Of a stretch of 64,000 nt of DNA, positions 29,877 to 39,282 are shown in pieces. How positions within the stretch are numbered: the first letter of the stretch is position 1; each line of letters starts with the position of its first letter. A program made the translations under genes and the position numbers. Source of the DNA: Rahnella sikkimica (lineage in GTDB: Bacteria > Pseudomonadota > Gammaproteobacteria > Enterobacterales > Enterobacteriaceae); contig NZ_CP019063.1 of assembly GCF_002951615.1 (NCBI RefSeq), positions 1 to 64,000 of the forward strand. The letters run 5' to 3'. Under the pieces are notes generated by a model that was not told the DNA's origin, made no database searches, and was given only the letters and a program-made list of their open reading frames with translations.

Positions 29877-30368
29877 TTATCTAAGTGAACCTCTGAATTT
29901 AGAGAATGTTTGGGAGCACAACCATGCTATCGCTCCACCTAATAAAAAACAAAGTGGGATTAGACGGGTTATATACGACATGAGCTGTTGGTTTTTTTCC
30001 TCACCCTCGTAATGTACACCTTGGTAAAACAAGTAAATATAAGTTTCATATATTGATTTTGATATTAACTCAAATCTCGCCACAATTGATATTATCGCCA
30101 TACCAATTACGAATGAAAGAATAATAATGAGAAGGGGTTTGCTGTGGTTTTTAATTTTTTTAGATACACAGTAATAACTGAAAATATTTAACCCGATACA
30201 AATCAGGATTAAAGTCGATAATAGGTAAAGAGGATTAAAAAATGGGGTGTGTTGTGCAACAATTTCAAAAATCCCGTTTCGTGATAACCCATCCAGAGCG
30301 AAGAAAACAGCGACAGTATAAAAAGATGTAATCATACATGCGAGAGAAAGGCAGAACTTTTTTTTCAT
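29877..30368 (-). CDS. Small integral membrane protein with four transmembrane segments
   Basis: A 163-residue hydrophobic protein with predicted membrane segments near residues 6-27, 45-68, 78-98 and 135-152. The gene is AT-rich and sits between vgrG-3 and the lipase gene. I recognise no family. It may be an additional immunity or accessory protein for this island, but no motif supports a specific role. Confidence 0.6.
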   Translation of the reverse strand: MKKKFCLSLACMITSFYTVAVFFALDGLSRNGIFEIVAQHTPFFNPLYLLSTLILICIGLNIFSYYCVSKKIKNHSKPLLIIILSFVIGMAIISIVARFELISKSIYETYIYLFYQGVHYEGEEKNQQLMSYITRLIPLCFLLGGAIAWLCSQTFSKFRGSLR

Positions 30369-30382
30369 TTTTAATCAATCTC

Positions 30383-30520
30383 CTAAAAAATGACCTTTTT
30401 GGCTTTAGTCAAGTCTGACACACGAGTACCATCGCCAAAGAGTCCTGTTATGGTTTCAGTTGCAACCGGTAAAGAGACGCGGAAAAAACAAGCAACACTA
30501 CCACTTCCTGCTTTGTTCAT
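30383..30520 (-). CDS. Possible 45-residue small protein after vgrG-3
   Basis: An open frame starting MNKAGSGSVACFFRVSLPVA overlaps the vgrG-3 stop by 23 bases and ends just before the ribosome-binding site of the membrane protein gene. No strong SD sequence is present. It may be a real small peptide, an alternative end of vgrG-3 reached by frameshift, or chance. Confidence 0.3.
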   Translation of the reverse strand: MNKAGSGSVACFFRVSLPVATETITGLFGDGTRVSDLTKAKKVIF

Positions 30521-33020
30521 CGTTGATTGTATCTGGGTATTCGATTTTCAGAGGAGTCGGTGAGTCTGAGTATATGTTAACCGTTTTTCCGAATTCATCC
30601 GTTGTTCCTTCATATGTATCACCCTCACCGGTTGTTACCCGATAACGGGTAAACGGTAGTATTGCCCCCGTTTTCTCATCCGTAGAGGTGTAAGTGGCAG
30701 CAAACGCTTTTGGCATTTCAGGAGGGGGAGAGTTGAGACTCGAAGCGGCCATCTTCAATACATTTGCACTTTTTAGGAGGATATTACCCGGTGCTCCTAA
30801 TTCAATATTGCCACCGCTGAGCTTGATGTAAGCACCGCCGCAGGTCAGCACCAATTCCGTTGACGCTGTGACGGTGATTTTTCCTTCAGCGCTGGTGACA
30901 TTGATATCCTTTTTCGCCAGGGTCTCAATATTGTCATCCTGCGCCTGAATATCTATTTTCCCTTTGCCCGCAATCAGTTTCATGCCATTGGCCTGAGCGA
31001 ACAGACTCACAGCTTCGCCAGCTACGGCGGTGAAGCTTTTTGCGGCACTGATATCTGTATTGGTTCCTGACATCAACCCGATGCTTTCACTCCCCGAGGC
31101 CAGGCGTATCGTCTTCGGGCTGACCAGACCAATACCATCCGGGGCGGATACAACAATACCTGCTGCTTTTAGTTTGCTCAGTGACTGATTTAGTGTCTGC
31201 TGGCTGGCAGTATCTCCGGGAACTGCTGTTGCCGTTTGTGCGGCTTTCGACATGCTCCGGGCTAGCGTAAGGGCTTGCTCCAGCTGGGCTATTGCATCGT
31301 CCATTTCCAGCATTTGGCCGCTGGCGCCAAACTGATTATCCGCCGCCAGTAAAATCCCTTTACCGCCACGAATTACACCCCATTCATCCGTTCGCAGTTC
31401 AAACCCTTCTCCACGTTTTTCACGGGCAGCGTTCACATTGTGCCCGAGATTCAGCTGCGTCTTGCCGCCGTACTCGGTGCTGAGTTTGATGTGTTCTTCG
31501 CCGCGTTTGTCCTCCATCCGCAATTTGTTGAGGGCAGGGGTACGAATTACGTTTCGGGTGCTGTTCTTTTCGGTGACGTGATCAACGTGACGCGAATCGT
31601 GCAGGACGTGGGCAATATAAGGCCTGTCCGGGTCGCCGTCGTGGAAGGCGATCGCGACTTCTGTGCCCTGAATGAGGGGGAAATGGATCCCGTAAACGTC
31701 GCCGCCGTAAGGTTTGGCGAGGCGCACCGGCATGCTTTCCTGACCCTGCGTTTTATCGTCCTGATCGGCATCGAATTTCACGCGGTATAAGCCGGATGCG
31801 TCCTGCCAGGCGTAGATATCGTTGGCCTTCGCGCTGGTGACGCGGGCCATCATTGTACCGCTGACTTTCGGGCGATCTTTTAGTGCCGGACGCCAGCAGA
31901 GAGTTTCGCTGAAGGGAATGGCTGCGAGGGTCACCATCAGCGCATCTTTGCGGCTGCCGAAAAATCCTGTGCGGATCACTACCATCGGCAGTGACAACTG
32001 TTCCGGCAGCGTGGACGGGATAGCGGTATCGGTAACGGTTAGCACCTGCGCGGGGTGCAACGTGACGTCCGTGCTACGGCCGGTAATCAATGTTTGCTGA
32101 GATAAAAAACGCTCATGGTCGAGGCGCGCTGCGAAGTTACCAGTTTCGGCTGCCGCGTCGGTCTTCGCGCCGTTATCCAGATGGCGGGGTTTATAGTGAT
32201 AAACGTCACCATAATTGATCCCTTCACCGTCGCCACGCGTTGCATCAGCTTTGGCTGATTGCAGTACTTTTTGCGCTTCGCGGTAGTTGTAGTCCTTTGC
32301 CGTCACGCTGGCCTGCACCACATTCTGTTGAACGCTCAGCCCCCAGACTGACTCTGCGCCGCTGTCGCTCATGCCCGACGGGCTGTTAAGCGGCAGCGTT
32401 TTACCAAACTCATAAGCGCTTTGCTTGTCGGCGAAGTGGATTACTTCGGTTTGCGTATCAGGCTGCAGGCTGAAGAAATAGAAAATCCCGACTTCGGAAA
32501 GCAGGCGTTCGATAAATTCCAGATCGCTTTCCTGATACTGGTTTATCTGCTCGCGCTTTGGATAAGTTTGCTTGAGGTTAAACTCATATTCCCAGCCTTT
32601 AAGGCCATGTTCTTGAAGCACCTGTTCCACGACGTCCTGCACGGATTTATTGACGAAGAAGCGGTGGGTGCGAAACTGTTTGTCCAGAAGTGCCAGGAAA
32701 GGTTTAACAATAATTTCATACCGAACCTGATCGCGGGAGCCGCTCAGGCGCTGAAAGCTGGTGACCACGCCGTGTACCACTTTCCCTTCGGTCGGGCTGA
32801 ACAGATCACCAATTCCCATGCTCAGGGTGGCGGGTTTATTCAGTAACATTTCCGGGGTAAGGTCAGGATGGAGTGTGGTGAATTTTATCGTGTAATGATA
32901 AAGCTCGCTGATTTGCTCCAGCCCGTCAAAACTCTCTACATCCAGAAGGTAAGGGCAGGATGGAATAGTCAGGGTATAGCGGTTAAGCGTGGTTCCAATC
33001 ATTTCAGATATATTTTCCAT
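30498..33020 (-). CDS. vgrG: T6SS spike protein VgrG (vgrG-3)
   Basis: An 840-residue VgrG. The core is homologous to vgrG-1 and vgrG-2, but its first 100 residues and many silent sites are diverged, so it is an older copy. The C-terminus again ends in a transthyretin-like extension (LPFTRYRVTTGEGDTYEGTT). The following island encodes a lipase effector with its array of lipoproteins, which this VgrG probably carries. Confidence 0.95.
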   Translation of the reverse strand: MENISEMIGTTLNRYTLTIPSCPYLLDVESFDGLEQISELYHYTIKFTTLHPDLTPEMLLNKPATLSMGIGDLFSPTEGKVVHGVVTSFQRLSGSRDQVRYEIIVKPFLALLDKQFRTHRFFVNKSVQDVVEQVLQEHGLKGWEYEFNLKQTYPKREQINQYQESDLEFIERLLSEVGIFYFFSLQPDTQTEVIHFADKQSAYEFGKTLPLNSPSGMSDSGAESVWGLSVQQNVVQASVTAKDYNYREAQKVLQSAKADATRGDGEGINYGDVYHYKPRHLDNGAKTDAAAETGNFAARLDHERFLSQQTLITGRSTDVTLHPAQVLTVTDTAIPSTLPEQLSLPMVVIRTGFFGSRKDALMVTLAAIPFSETLCWRPALKDRPKVSGTMMARVTSAKANDIYAWQDASGLYRVKFDADQDDKTQGQESMPVRLAKPYGGDVYGIHFPLIQGTEVAIAFHDGDPDRPYIAHVLHDSRHVDHVTEKNSTRNVIRTPALNKLRMEDKRGEEHIKLSTEYGGKTQLNLGHNVNAAREKRGEGFELRTDEWGVIRGGKGILLAADNQFGASGQMLEMDDAIAQLEQALTLARSMSKAAQTATAVPGDTASQQTLNQSLSKLKAAGIVVSAPDGIGLVSPKTIRLASGSESIGLMSGTNTDISAAKSFTAVAGEAVSLFAQANGMKLIAGKGKIDIQAQDDNIETLAKKDINVTSAEGKITVTASTELVLTCGGAYIKLSGGNIELGAPGNILLKSANVLKMAASSLNSPPPEMPKAFAATYTSTDEKTGAILPFTRYRVTTGEGDTYEGTTDEFGKTVNIYSDSPTPLKIEYPDTINDEQSRKW

Positions 33021-33091
33021 ATGGATATTTCCCTACCCCAAAAATAGTAATTTTAAATAAATTCGCCATACTTTTCTGTTGATATTACAGG

Positions 33092-33319
33092 TTAGCGATA
33101 ATAATCTCGCTCGTCATAAATATAAGTCAGTGCGAATTTATAAAGGCCATAACCAATAAAAAAGGCCAGAATGCCCGCACATCCGAAAAGGATGTGGTAA
33201 GGCTTATGAGAAGAAAAGAAGCAGCAAATGGAGTAAATCGGACTAATTAAGCCCAGTAGCATTCCCGCCCCAGCCACAAGAGTAGAAATGATAATGCGTA
33301 AGAACTCTGATATGCTCAT
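33092..33319 (-). CDS. Small two-span membrane protein, possible immunity protein
   Basis: A 75-residue protein if translated from ATG 33319, which has GGAG seven bases upstream. A longer frame opens at 33367. It contains membrane segments near residues 8-30 and 40-60. Family unknown. It is the last gene of a three-gene AT-rich set between clpV and vgrG-3. Confidence 0.55.
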   Translation of the reverse strand: MSISEFLRIIISTLVAGAGMLLGLISPIYSICCFFSSHKPYHILFGCAGILAFFIGYGLYKFALTYIYDERDYYR

Positions 33320-33353
33320 GGGATCTCCAATCCGCGGTGTATTCAACTCGACA

Positions 33354-33581
33354 CTAATATTTATCACTCCATTTTTTATGGATTTTGGGAAATGAAAATA
33401 AATAAATCACATAACCAACACCGCTAATAAAAATAGTTCCAAATCCTAAATAGAATCTACACGTGTTTTCTGATGCAAAAAAAAACCAGCATGAAAGGAA
33501 CAGTCCTATGAGTACTAATGTCGCGCCAAAAGCGCATATCAGATTAAAAAATACTGTTCTAGCAAAGTTTTTTAAAGTCAT
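33354..33581 (-). CDS. Small two-span membrane protein, possible immunity protein
   Basis: A 75-residue protein with membrane segments about residues 10-33 and 42-62 and a basic C-terminus (KIHKKWSDKY). Its ATG overlaps the stop of the upstream 210-residue gene by four bases, so the two are coupled. This is typical of an effector followed by its immunity gene. No family recognised. Confidence 0.6.
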   Translation of the reverse strand: MTLKNFARTVFFNLICAFGATLVLIGLFLSCWFFFASENTCRFYLGFGTIFISGVGYVIYLFSFPKIHKKWSDKY

Positions 33582-34210
33582 AATCCATCCAAAAAATATT
33601 TACATATTTTATCAAATTCTTCCGGATTTCGTTCGTTAACACGGCATGCTTTCTCGAAAGGCTTAACAGTGTCTTCAACAAGAAAATAGATGAGATCCAA
33701 ATTTCCCATCTGCTTCAACTGAGAGTAGATCTCAGGGTTTGTTTCACGTAAATATCGAGATGAGTAAATTGCTCGGGAAGATTCAGAACCAATTGAAAGA
33801 AACGCCCCAACGATCGTGCCTGTTAATAAGGCTGTAGTTGCACGTTCAGAAATTGCATACCCTAACTTTATACCTGTAACTTGAGAAAAAAACATTTTCC
33901 CTATAACACTTCCAGACATCTGTATACTAAGAGAAGGAATATCAATCCTGGAGATGAAATCATCAAGGAATACATTAATAACTTTTTCGATTATTATTTT
34001 GTTGAAGGGCGTTCTTTTGATCAGTTGAGCGATTCTGTATTTATCATCCCGATTTTCCCGTCTATGTTCAACGTCCATAAAATCGTATCCCAGGTAACCA
34101 AGGTTTACCGGAAGAGAAATAACCCCCTTTGCTACAGCCACCAGGAATCCGAATCTATCGAGATTAATGGCAGCCAGCATTTCTCTGGCTATATCTTTAG
34201 CACTGTCCAT
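33578..34210 (-). CDS. Unknown protein with hydrophobic segments, candidate membrane-targeting T6SS effector
   Basis: A 210-residue protein without a signal peptide. It has an amphipathic N-terminus (MDSAKDIAREMLAAINLDRF) and hydrophobic stretches about residues 20-40 and 125-145 with many Gly and Ala (TALLTGTIVGAFLSIGS). It is followed by two small membrane proteins in an overlapping set. By analogy with pore-forming T6SS effectors and their membrane-bound immunity proteins, it could permeabilise the inner membrane of targets. This is an inference from layout and hydrophobicity, with no recognised domain. Confidence 0.5.
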   Translation of the reverse strand: MDSAKDIAREMLAAINLDRFGFLVAVAKGVISLPVNLGYLGYDFMDVEHRRENRDDKYRIAQLIKRTPFNKIIIEKVINVFLDDFISRIDIPSLSIQMSGSVIGKMFFSQVTGIKLGYAISERATTALLTGTIVGAFLSIGSESSRAIYSSRYLRETNPEIYSQLKQMGNLDLIYFLVEDTVKPFEKACRVNERNPEEFDKICKYFLDGL

Positions 34211-34238
34211 CGCTGTTATCCTTTAATTAAAGTGCTAT

Positions 34239-36881
34239 TTACTCACCAAATTCCAGCGTAATCCCTTCCTCTTCTTCCCAGCCCAGTGCCAGTGACGTGG
34301 TGCGTTGTTGCTCGCTCATGCGGCTCAGCAGTTGCTGGCTCAGCACCGGCAAGATCTGCTGGTTGAGCAGGCTGTCGATGTTACGCGCGCCGGTATCCGG
34401 CAGCAGGCAGGCGGCGACCAGTGTGTCGTAGAGGCTGTCTTCGATGGTGGTTTGCAGGCCGTAATGTTTGTTCAGGCGTTTGGCGACCTGCGCTAGCTTC
34501 ATCTCAACGATGGTGCGCAGCGCGGTGGCGGCCAGCGGACGGTAAATCAGGGTCTGGAAACGGGCGAGCAGCGCGGGCTGGAAGTGGTCGCGCAGGATAG
34601 GGCGCAGCATTTCCTGCAAATCGCTGTCTGTCGATTCCGGTTGATCCTCCAGCAACTGCATGATGTGGTCGCTGCCGAGGTTGGCGGTCATCAGGATGAC
34701 GGTATTACGGAAGTCGATTTCGCGCCCTTCGCCGTCGCGCATAAAGCCGCGGTCGAAGACCTGATAGAACAGGTTGATGACGTCACGGTGCGCTTTCTCG
34801 ACTTCATCGAGCAGGACGACGCTGTACGGACGTTTGCGCACGGCTTCGGTCAGAATGCCGCCCTGGCCGTAGCCGACGTATCCCGGAGGCGAGCCTTTGA
34901 GCTGTGAAACGGTGTGCGCTTCCTGATATTCACTGAGGTTAATGGTGATCAGGGATTTCTCGCCGCCAAACAGGCAGTCGGCGAGCGCCAGTGCGGTCTC
35001 GGTTTTCCCCACGCCGCTCGGGCCGACCAGCAGGAACACGCCCAGCGGACCGTTCTCTGACGTCAGGCCGGTTTTGGCGGCGCGCAGACGCTGCGCCATA
35101 TCCGTGAGTGCGTGATCCTGTCCGACGACGCGCTGCCCCAGATGATTTTCCAGCTGGAGCAAATCCGTCTGTTCGTCTTTTAACAGGCTGGACAACGGCA
35201 CGCCGGTCCAGTCTGCAATCACGGTGGCCACCGTGCGCACATCAACATCCAGACTCAGCAGCGGCGCGTTGCCCTGCAAATGGCTGAGCTGATCCTGCAG
35301 GCTGGCGATTTCTTGCTGACGGCTGATGTCCTGGCGGGTCTCCAGCAGTTGCTGCGTCAGGGCTTTCTCCGCGTGATACTGCGTGTCCAGCGCGGTGAGC
35401 TGTTCGCTCAGACGACCGGTCTCCTGTTCAATCTTTTCAAGGCGATCGCCGTGCGTTTTGTTGCCCAGCGCAATATCTTCCAGCAGCGCCTGCTCTTCCA
35501 TTTCCAGCGCAGTGATTTGCGCTTTCAGACGGGTTAACTCTTCCGGCAACGTATCGAGGCTCATACGGACGCGGGCGCTGGCGGTGTCCAGCAAATCTAC
35601 GGCTTTGTCCGGCAGCTGACGGCCAGTGATATAGCGGCGCGACAGGCTGACGGCGGCTTTTACCGCTTCGTCGGTAATGTGTACGCCGTGATGTTGGGCA
35701 TAGCGGGATTTCAGGCCGCGCAGCATCAGGCTGGCCATTGCGTCGTCCGGCTCGTCGACTTTGACAATCTGGAAGCGGCGCTCGAGGGCGGCGTCGCGTT
35801 CAAAATATTGTTTGTACTCCGACCAGGTGGTGGCGGCGATGGTGCGCAGTTCGCCGCGGGCAAGTGCGGGTTTGAGCAGGTTGGCGGCGTCCGCGCCCCC
35901 GGCCTGATTGCCTGCACCAATGATGGTGTGCGCTTCGTCGATGAACAGGATAACGGGCGTCGGGGATTGCTGGACGGCGTCGATGACGTTTTTCAGGCGC
36001 TGCTCGAACTCGCCTTTAACGCCCGCACCGGCCTGTAGCAGACCCAAATCCAGCGTGCGCAGGCTGACCGTTTTCAGGCTGTCCGGCACGTTGCCTTCCG
36101 CGATGCGCAGCGCGAGACCTTCTACCAGCGCGGTTTTTCCCACGCCCGGTTCGCCCACGAGGATCGGGTTATTTTTACGGCGGCGGGAGAGGATGTCGAC
36201 CATCTGGCGGATTTCGTTATCGCGGCCAAATACCGGATCAATTTGCCCGGCTTTGGCTTTCGCAGTGACGTCCAGCGTGAATTTATCCAGCGCGGCCTGC
36301 AGGGCCTCACTCAGGTTTTGGCTGGACAGATTATCCGCTTTCGGCGTGGCAGAAGGCTCATTCAGCGAAGACACCGGCATGTTCAGACTCTCCTGCTGCT
36401 GAACCTCCGGGCGCTCTTCTGACACCGCATCGAGCATGGGTTTCAGGCGGCGAAGGTGTTCTTCGCTCAGGCTGAACAGCGGCCACAGGCCTTCGCAGCG
36501 CAGCAGTTTAGGTTGGGTTAACAACGCCTCAAGTAAGTTCACGCTGCGGATGGTCTGATTGTCGTCCTGCAAAGAGGCGGCCAGCCAGGCGGATTTCATC
36601 AAATCCTGCAAGTCACCGGATAACTGCGGGCGGGTGCGTACGGAACGCGGCAGGGCATCGAGATGGGCCAGCAGGCTTTGCCAGAGCGCGTCCATATCCC
36701 ATTCATAACGGCGGGCCAGCACGGTGATGTCGCCTTCGCCTTGTTCGAGCAGTTTCAGCAGCCAGTGTTCAGGCGTGATTTCCGCATGTGCGCGGGTCTG
36801 GCACAGGGTCGCGGCAGCTTCCAGCGCCTTTGCGCAATAAGGGTTCAAACGACGAAGTAAAACGGCTGACTGGTGTTCCAT
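34239..36881 (-). CDS. tssH: T6SS sheath-disassembly ATPase ClpV (TssH)
   Basis: ClpV is the AAA+ disaggregase that recycles contracted TssB-TssC sheath. The 880-residue protein has the N-terminal Clp repeat domain (AEITPEHWLLKLLE), first ATPase domain with Walker A GEPGVGKT and Walker B LFIDEAHT, a coiled-coil middle region about residues 405-525, and a second ATPase domain with GPSGVGKT and VVLLDEVEKAH. It lies downstream of hcp, as in many enterobacterial T6SS operons. Confidence 0.97.
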   Translation of the reverse strand: MEHQSAVLLRRLNPYCAKALEAAATLCQTRAHAEITPEHWLLKLLEQGEGDITVLARRYEWDMDALWQSLLAHLDALPRSVRTRPQLSGDLQDLMKSAWLAASLQDDNQTIRSVNLLEALLTQPKLLRCEGLWPLFSLSEEHLRRLKPMLDAVSEERPEVQQQESLNMPVSSLNEPSATPKADNLSSQNLSEALQAALDKFTLDVTAKAKAGQIDPVFGRDNEIRQMVDILSRRRKNNPILVGEPGVGKTALVEGLALRIAEGNVPDSLKTVSLRTLDLGLLQAGAGVKGEFEQRLKNVIDAVQQSPTPVILFIDEAHTIIGAGNQAGGADAANLLKPALARGELRTIAATTWSEYKQYFERDAALERRFQIVKVDEPDDAMASLMLRGLKSRYAQHHGVHITDEAVKAAVSLSRRYITGRQLPDKAVDLLDTASARVRMSLDTLPEELTRLKAQITALEMEEQALLEDIALGNKTHGDRLEKIEQETGRLSEQLTALDTQYHAEKALTQQLLETRQDISRQQEIASLQDQLSHLQGNAPLLSLDVDVRTVATVIADWTGVPLSSLLKDEQTDLLQLENHLGQRVVGQDHALTDMAQRLRAAKTGLTSENGPLGVFLLVGPSGVGKTETALALADCLFGGEKSLITINLSEYQEAHTVSQLKGSPPGYVGYGQGGILTEAVRKRPYSVVLLDEVEKAHRDVINLFYQVFDRGFMRDGEGREIDFRNTVILMTANLGSDHIMQLLEDQPESTDSDLQEMLRPILRDHFQPALLARFQTLIYRPLAATALRTIVEMKLAQVAKRLNKHYGLQTTIEDSLYDTLVAACLLPDTGARNIDSLLNQQILPVLSQQLLSRMSEQQRTTSLALGWEEEEGITLEFGE

Positions 36882-37043
36882 GCGGGCTGCTCCTTGATTT
36901 TAGGTACGCTACCGCCCCTCGCTGTTTCCTTGTCATCAGGAACCTAAAGCGCATCAGGGCGGAAGGCAGATTGTTTTTTACTCAGCACCCGACACGCAGA
37001 CGCTCAGTAAAACTGCGGACAGAAAATCCTGCCCGCATAAGGC

Positions 37044-37061
37044 ATTACCCTAAAGGGTAAT
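37044..37061 (-). other. Short perfect hairpin directly after hcp
   Basis: ATTACCCT-AA-AGGGTAAT forms an 8-bp stem overlapping the last base of the hcp stop codon. There is no U-run, so it is not a classical terminator. It might protect the 3' end of an abundant hcp message or partly reduce read-through into clpV. Confidence 0.35.
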
Positions 37062-37552
37062 TAGGCGGTGGTACGTTCGTTCCACGAATCGGAATGAATG
37101 ATGTTGCCGTCTTTGTAAGTCCAGGTGATTTTTTCGTAACGCAGTTCAATGCGTTCCAGATGGTTGTGTTTCTCTTTCGCCGGATCTTTGATGTCGTACA
37201 TTTCTGGTGCGACTTTAACCAGTTTGACGTTTTCCAGTTTGGTGTTGAAATACTCCACTTCCTGGCCCGCGTCGTTGATGCGGTACCATTTGAACTCAGC
37301 AGATTTCAGGGTCTGACCGGTGGTCACTGCTTTGTACAAATACGGGCTGGATGAGTCGATTTCTTTGGTAAACAGGAACGGGGTGTGAATACGCGTACCC
37401 GTCAGTTTGCCGGTGTTGTTATCGGTCGGGATGTACAGGTTGTGTTCCTGTGCAACGACTTCGATGCTGCCTTCGCGATCTTTTACGTCTACGGAACCTT
37501 TAATGTCCGCACCGCCGTCGTCTTTCAGCCACAGATAAACAGGAATTGCCAT
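37061..37552 (-). CDS. hcp: T6SS tube protein Hcp
   Basis: Hcp forms the hexameric rings of the inner tube that is expelled from the cell. The 163-residue protein has the family start (MAIPVYLWLKDDGG), the GSVDVKDREGSIEVVAQEHN loop and a beta-rich body ending in KDGNIIHSDSWNERTTA. The start has a clear ribosome-binding segment. It lies between the OmpA-type gene and clpV. Confidence 0.96.
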   Translation of the reverse strand: MAIPVYLWLKDDGGADIKGSVDVKDREGSIEVVAQEHNLYIPTDNNTGKLTGTRIHTPFLFTKEIDSSSPYLYKAVTTGQTLKSAEFKWYRINDAGQEVEYFNTKLENVKLVKVAPEMYDIKDPAKEKHNHLERIELRYEKITWTYKDGNIIHSDSWNERTTA

Positions 37553-37584
37553 GGGTAGTTCTCCATTTCTAGGTTAAGCATTCA

Positions 37585-39279
37585 TCAATCATTTGATGAA
37601 TCGGGGGTTGCTGTTGCCTTGCAGGCGTCGGCCTGAGGCACCAGACTGATTTCGACACGACGGTTGGCCGCACGGCCTTCCGGTGTGTCATTTGTTGCAA
37701 TCGGGCGGCTTTCACCAAAGCCCTGTACGGCAAAACAGCTTTCCGGTACGTCGCCGGTGTCACGCATCCAGTCACGCACCGATTCGGCGCGCTTCTGAGA
37801 GAGCACCTGGTTGGATTTGTCGTCGCCGGTGTCGTCGGTGTGCCCAGCGACCACAATCAGCCAGCCCGGTTTGGCCTTGATGCCGACCAGCGCGTTAATC
37901 AGTACCTTGGTGGAGCCGTTTTTCAGCAGGTATTTACCGGTATCGAACAGCGAAAGGGCATCCAGACGGACGGTTTTTGGCCCCTGAATGATTTTATTAA
38001 TTACCGGTGGTGGTGGTGGCGGCGGTGACCAGCTGTTGATCGCACTTTGCAACGGCGCGATCAGACGCATGCCCTGATACAACCCCAGAGACAGGCGCAT
38101 CGGTGCACCACCGCGCAGCCAGCCGTCCAGAAGCCGGTGATCGGCGCGCAGCTGCTGCTGCGACTGGAGCTTGGGCGCAGGGGGTGTCCCCGTCAGGCGG
38201 TTATATACGGCCAGATGATCTCCCACGCTTTGGATCAGCCGCTGGTTATTGATGTACGACGCCAACAGGGCGAACAGCAGAAAAAGGGCGCACAGCAGTC
38301 CCGCCAGTTGCCAGCTCTGCATCAGACGTGACACCCCGTGGCGGCGAGGCAGGTAGGGCAGCAAAACATCCGGCAGCGGCAGGCACTCCTGAGCAGTGGC
38401 AGGGGTGGGTTTCAGAGTGGTAAGCCCGGCGATATGGGCCTGCCACAAGTTGTCCGCACAGCCCGTCACCGGCGAAAAGCAACTGCCCCACGCGCACGGC
38501 CTCAGGGCAGGCAAATCCCCCTGACGCTGTCCGATAACGCTGAACACCTGCGTATTGATCCAGCTCAGCAAACTTTCCATCCAGAACACGCTGCTGAGTC
38601 GCTCGAGTCCGTTACCTGCGTTCAGCTCACGGCCCCATTCGGTCAGCGGGATGACACCGGCTCCGTCCTCACGAACCTGTACGCCGGACAGCCCCGGCGT
38701 CACCGTGTACCAGCGTTCAGCGGTGGTGTCAGATACCGCCTGCGGGGAAAGCCAGGTGCTTATCCAGACCGGCGGAATGCCCGCCAGCCAGCCTTTGCAC
38801 ACCACGATGGCACGGTGCCAGGCGCGCAGTCTCTGGGTGAAATCATCCGGGTCCTGATGCATCTCCGGCACGACGGCCAGCAGCACAGAAATCTGCGCGA
38901 CCAGTGCCGGGCGTTCAGAGGCGAGGTGCTGAGCTAAGAGGTGAAGTTGTTCCGGCATTGCGACAGGCATATACCAGCCCTGACGCGTTTCGCGAAAAGG
39001 CTGGTTGTCAGAAAACAGCGGCGCACTGTCACCGCACACCAGCACGACCGCACCCTGAAAATCTTCCGGCGGCAGGTGGGTATCTGCAATGTGTGCATGG
39101 GCCATTTTATTGCGGCTGTCACGACGCCACTGAAAATACGCCGCTGCCGCGCAGACAATCACCACCATCATGCTGAGTGCCACGCGGCTGCCGGTACCCA
39201 GCGGCCAGAAGCCGGTAATCAGCCACAAAGCCAGACAGGTACCGAGAAGTAACAGTATTAACCGGGTTAATCCGCGCAT
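37585..39279 (-). CDS. OmpA-domain T6SS protein (peptidoglycan anchor partner of TssL)
   Basis: A 564-residue inner-membrane protein with two N-terminal membrane segments (residues 6-27 and 31-48), a third near residue 325-345 (LAGLLCALFLLFALLASYI), a polyproline stretch about residue 427-433, and a C-terminal OmpA-like peptidoglycan-binding domain (LIVVAGHTDDTGDDKSNQVLSQKRAESV and GFGESRPIATNDT). In systems where TssL lacks such a domain, a separate protein like this anchors the membrane complex to the cell wall. It starts three bases after tssL. Confidence 0.9.
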   Translation of the reverse strand: MRGLTRLILLLLGTCLALWLITGFWPLGTGSRVALSMMVVIVCAAAAYFQWRRDSRNKMAHAHIADTHLPPEDFQGAVVLVCGDSAPLFSDNQPFRETRQGWYMPVAMPEQLHLLAQHLASERPALVAQISVLLAVVPEMHQDPDDFTQRLRAWHRAIVVCKGWLAGIPPVWISTWLSPQAVSDTTAERWYTVTPGLSGVQVREDGAGVIPLTEWGRELNAGNGLERLSSVFWMESLLSWINTQVFSVIGQRQGDLPALRPCAWGSCFSPVTGCADNLWQAHIAGLTTLKPTPATAQECLPLPDVLLPYLPRRHGVSRLMQSWQLAGLLCALFLLFALLASYINNQRLIQSVGDHLAVYNRLTGTPPAPKLQSQQQLRADHRLLDGWLRGGAPMRLSLGLYQGMRLIAPLQSAINSWSPPPPPPPVINKIIQGPKTVRLDALSLFDTGKYLLKNGSTKVLINALVGIKAKPGWLIVVAGHTDDTGDDKSNQVLSQKRAESVRDWMRDTGDVPESCFAVQGFGESRPIATNDTPEGRAANRRVEISLVPQADACKATATPDSSND

Positions 39280-39282
39280 CCG

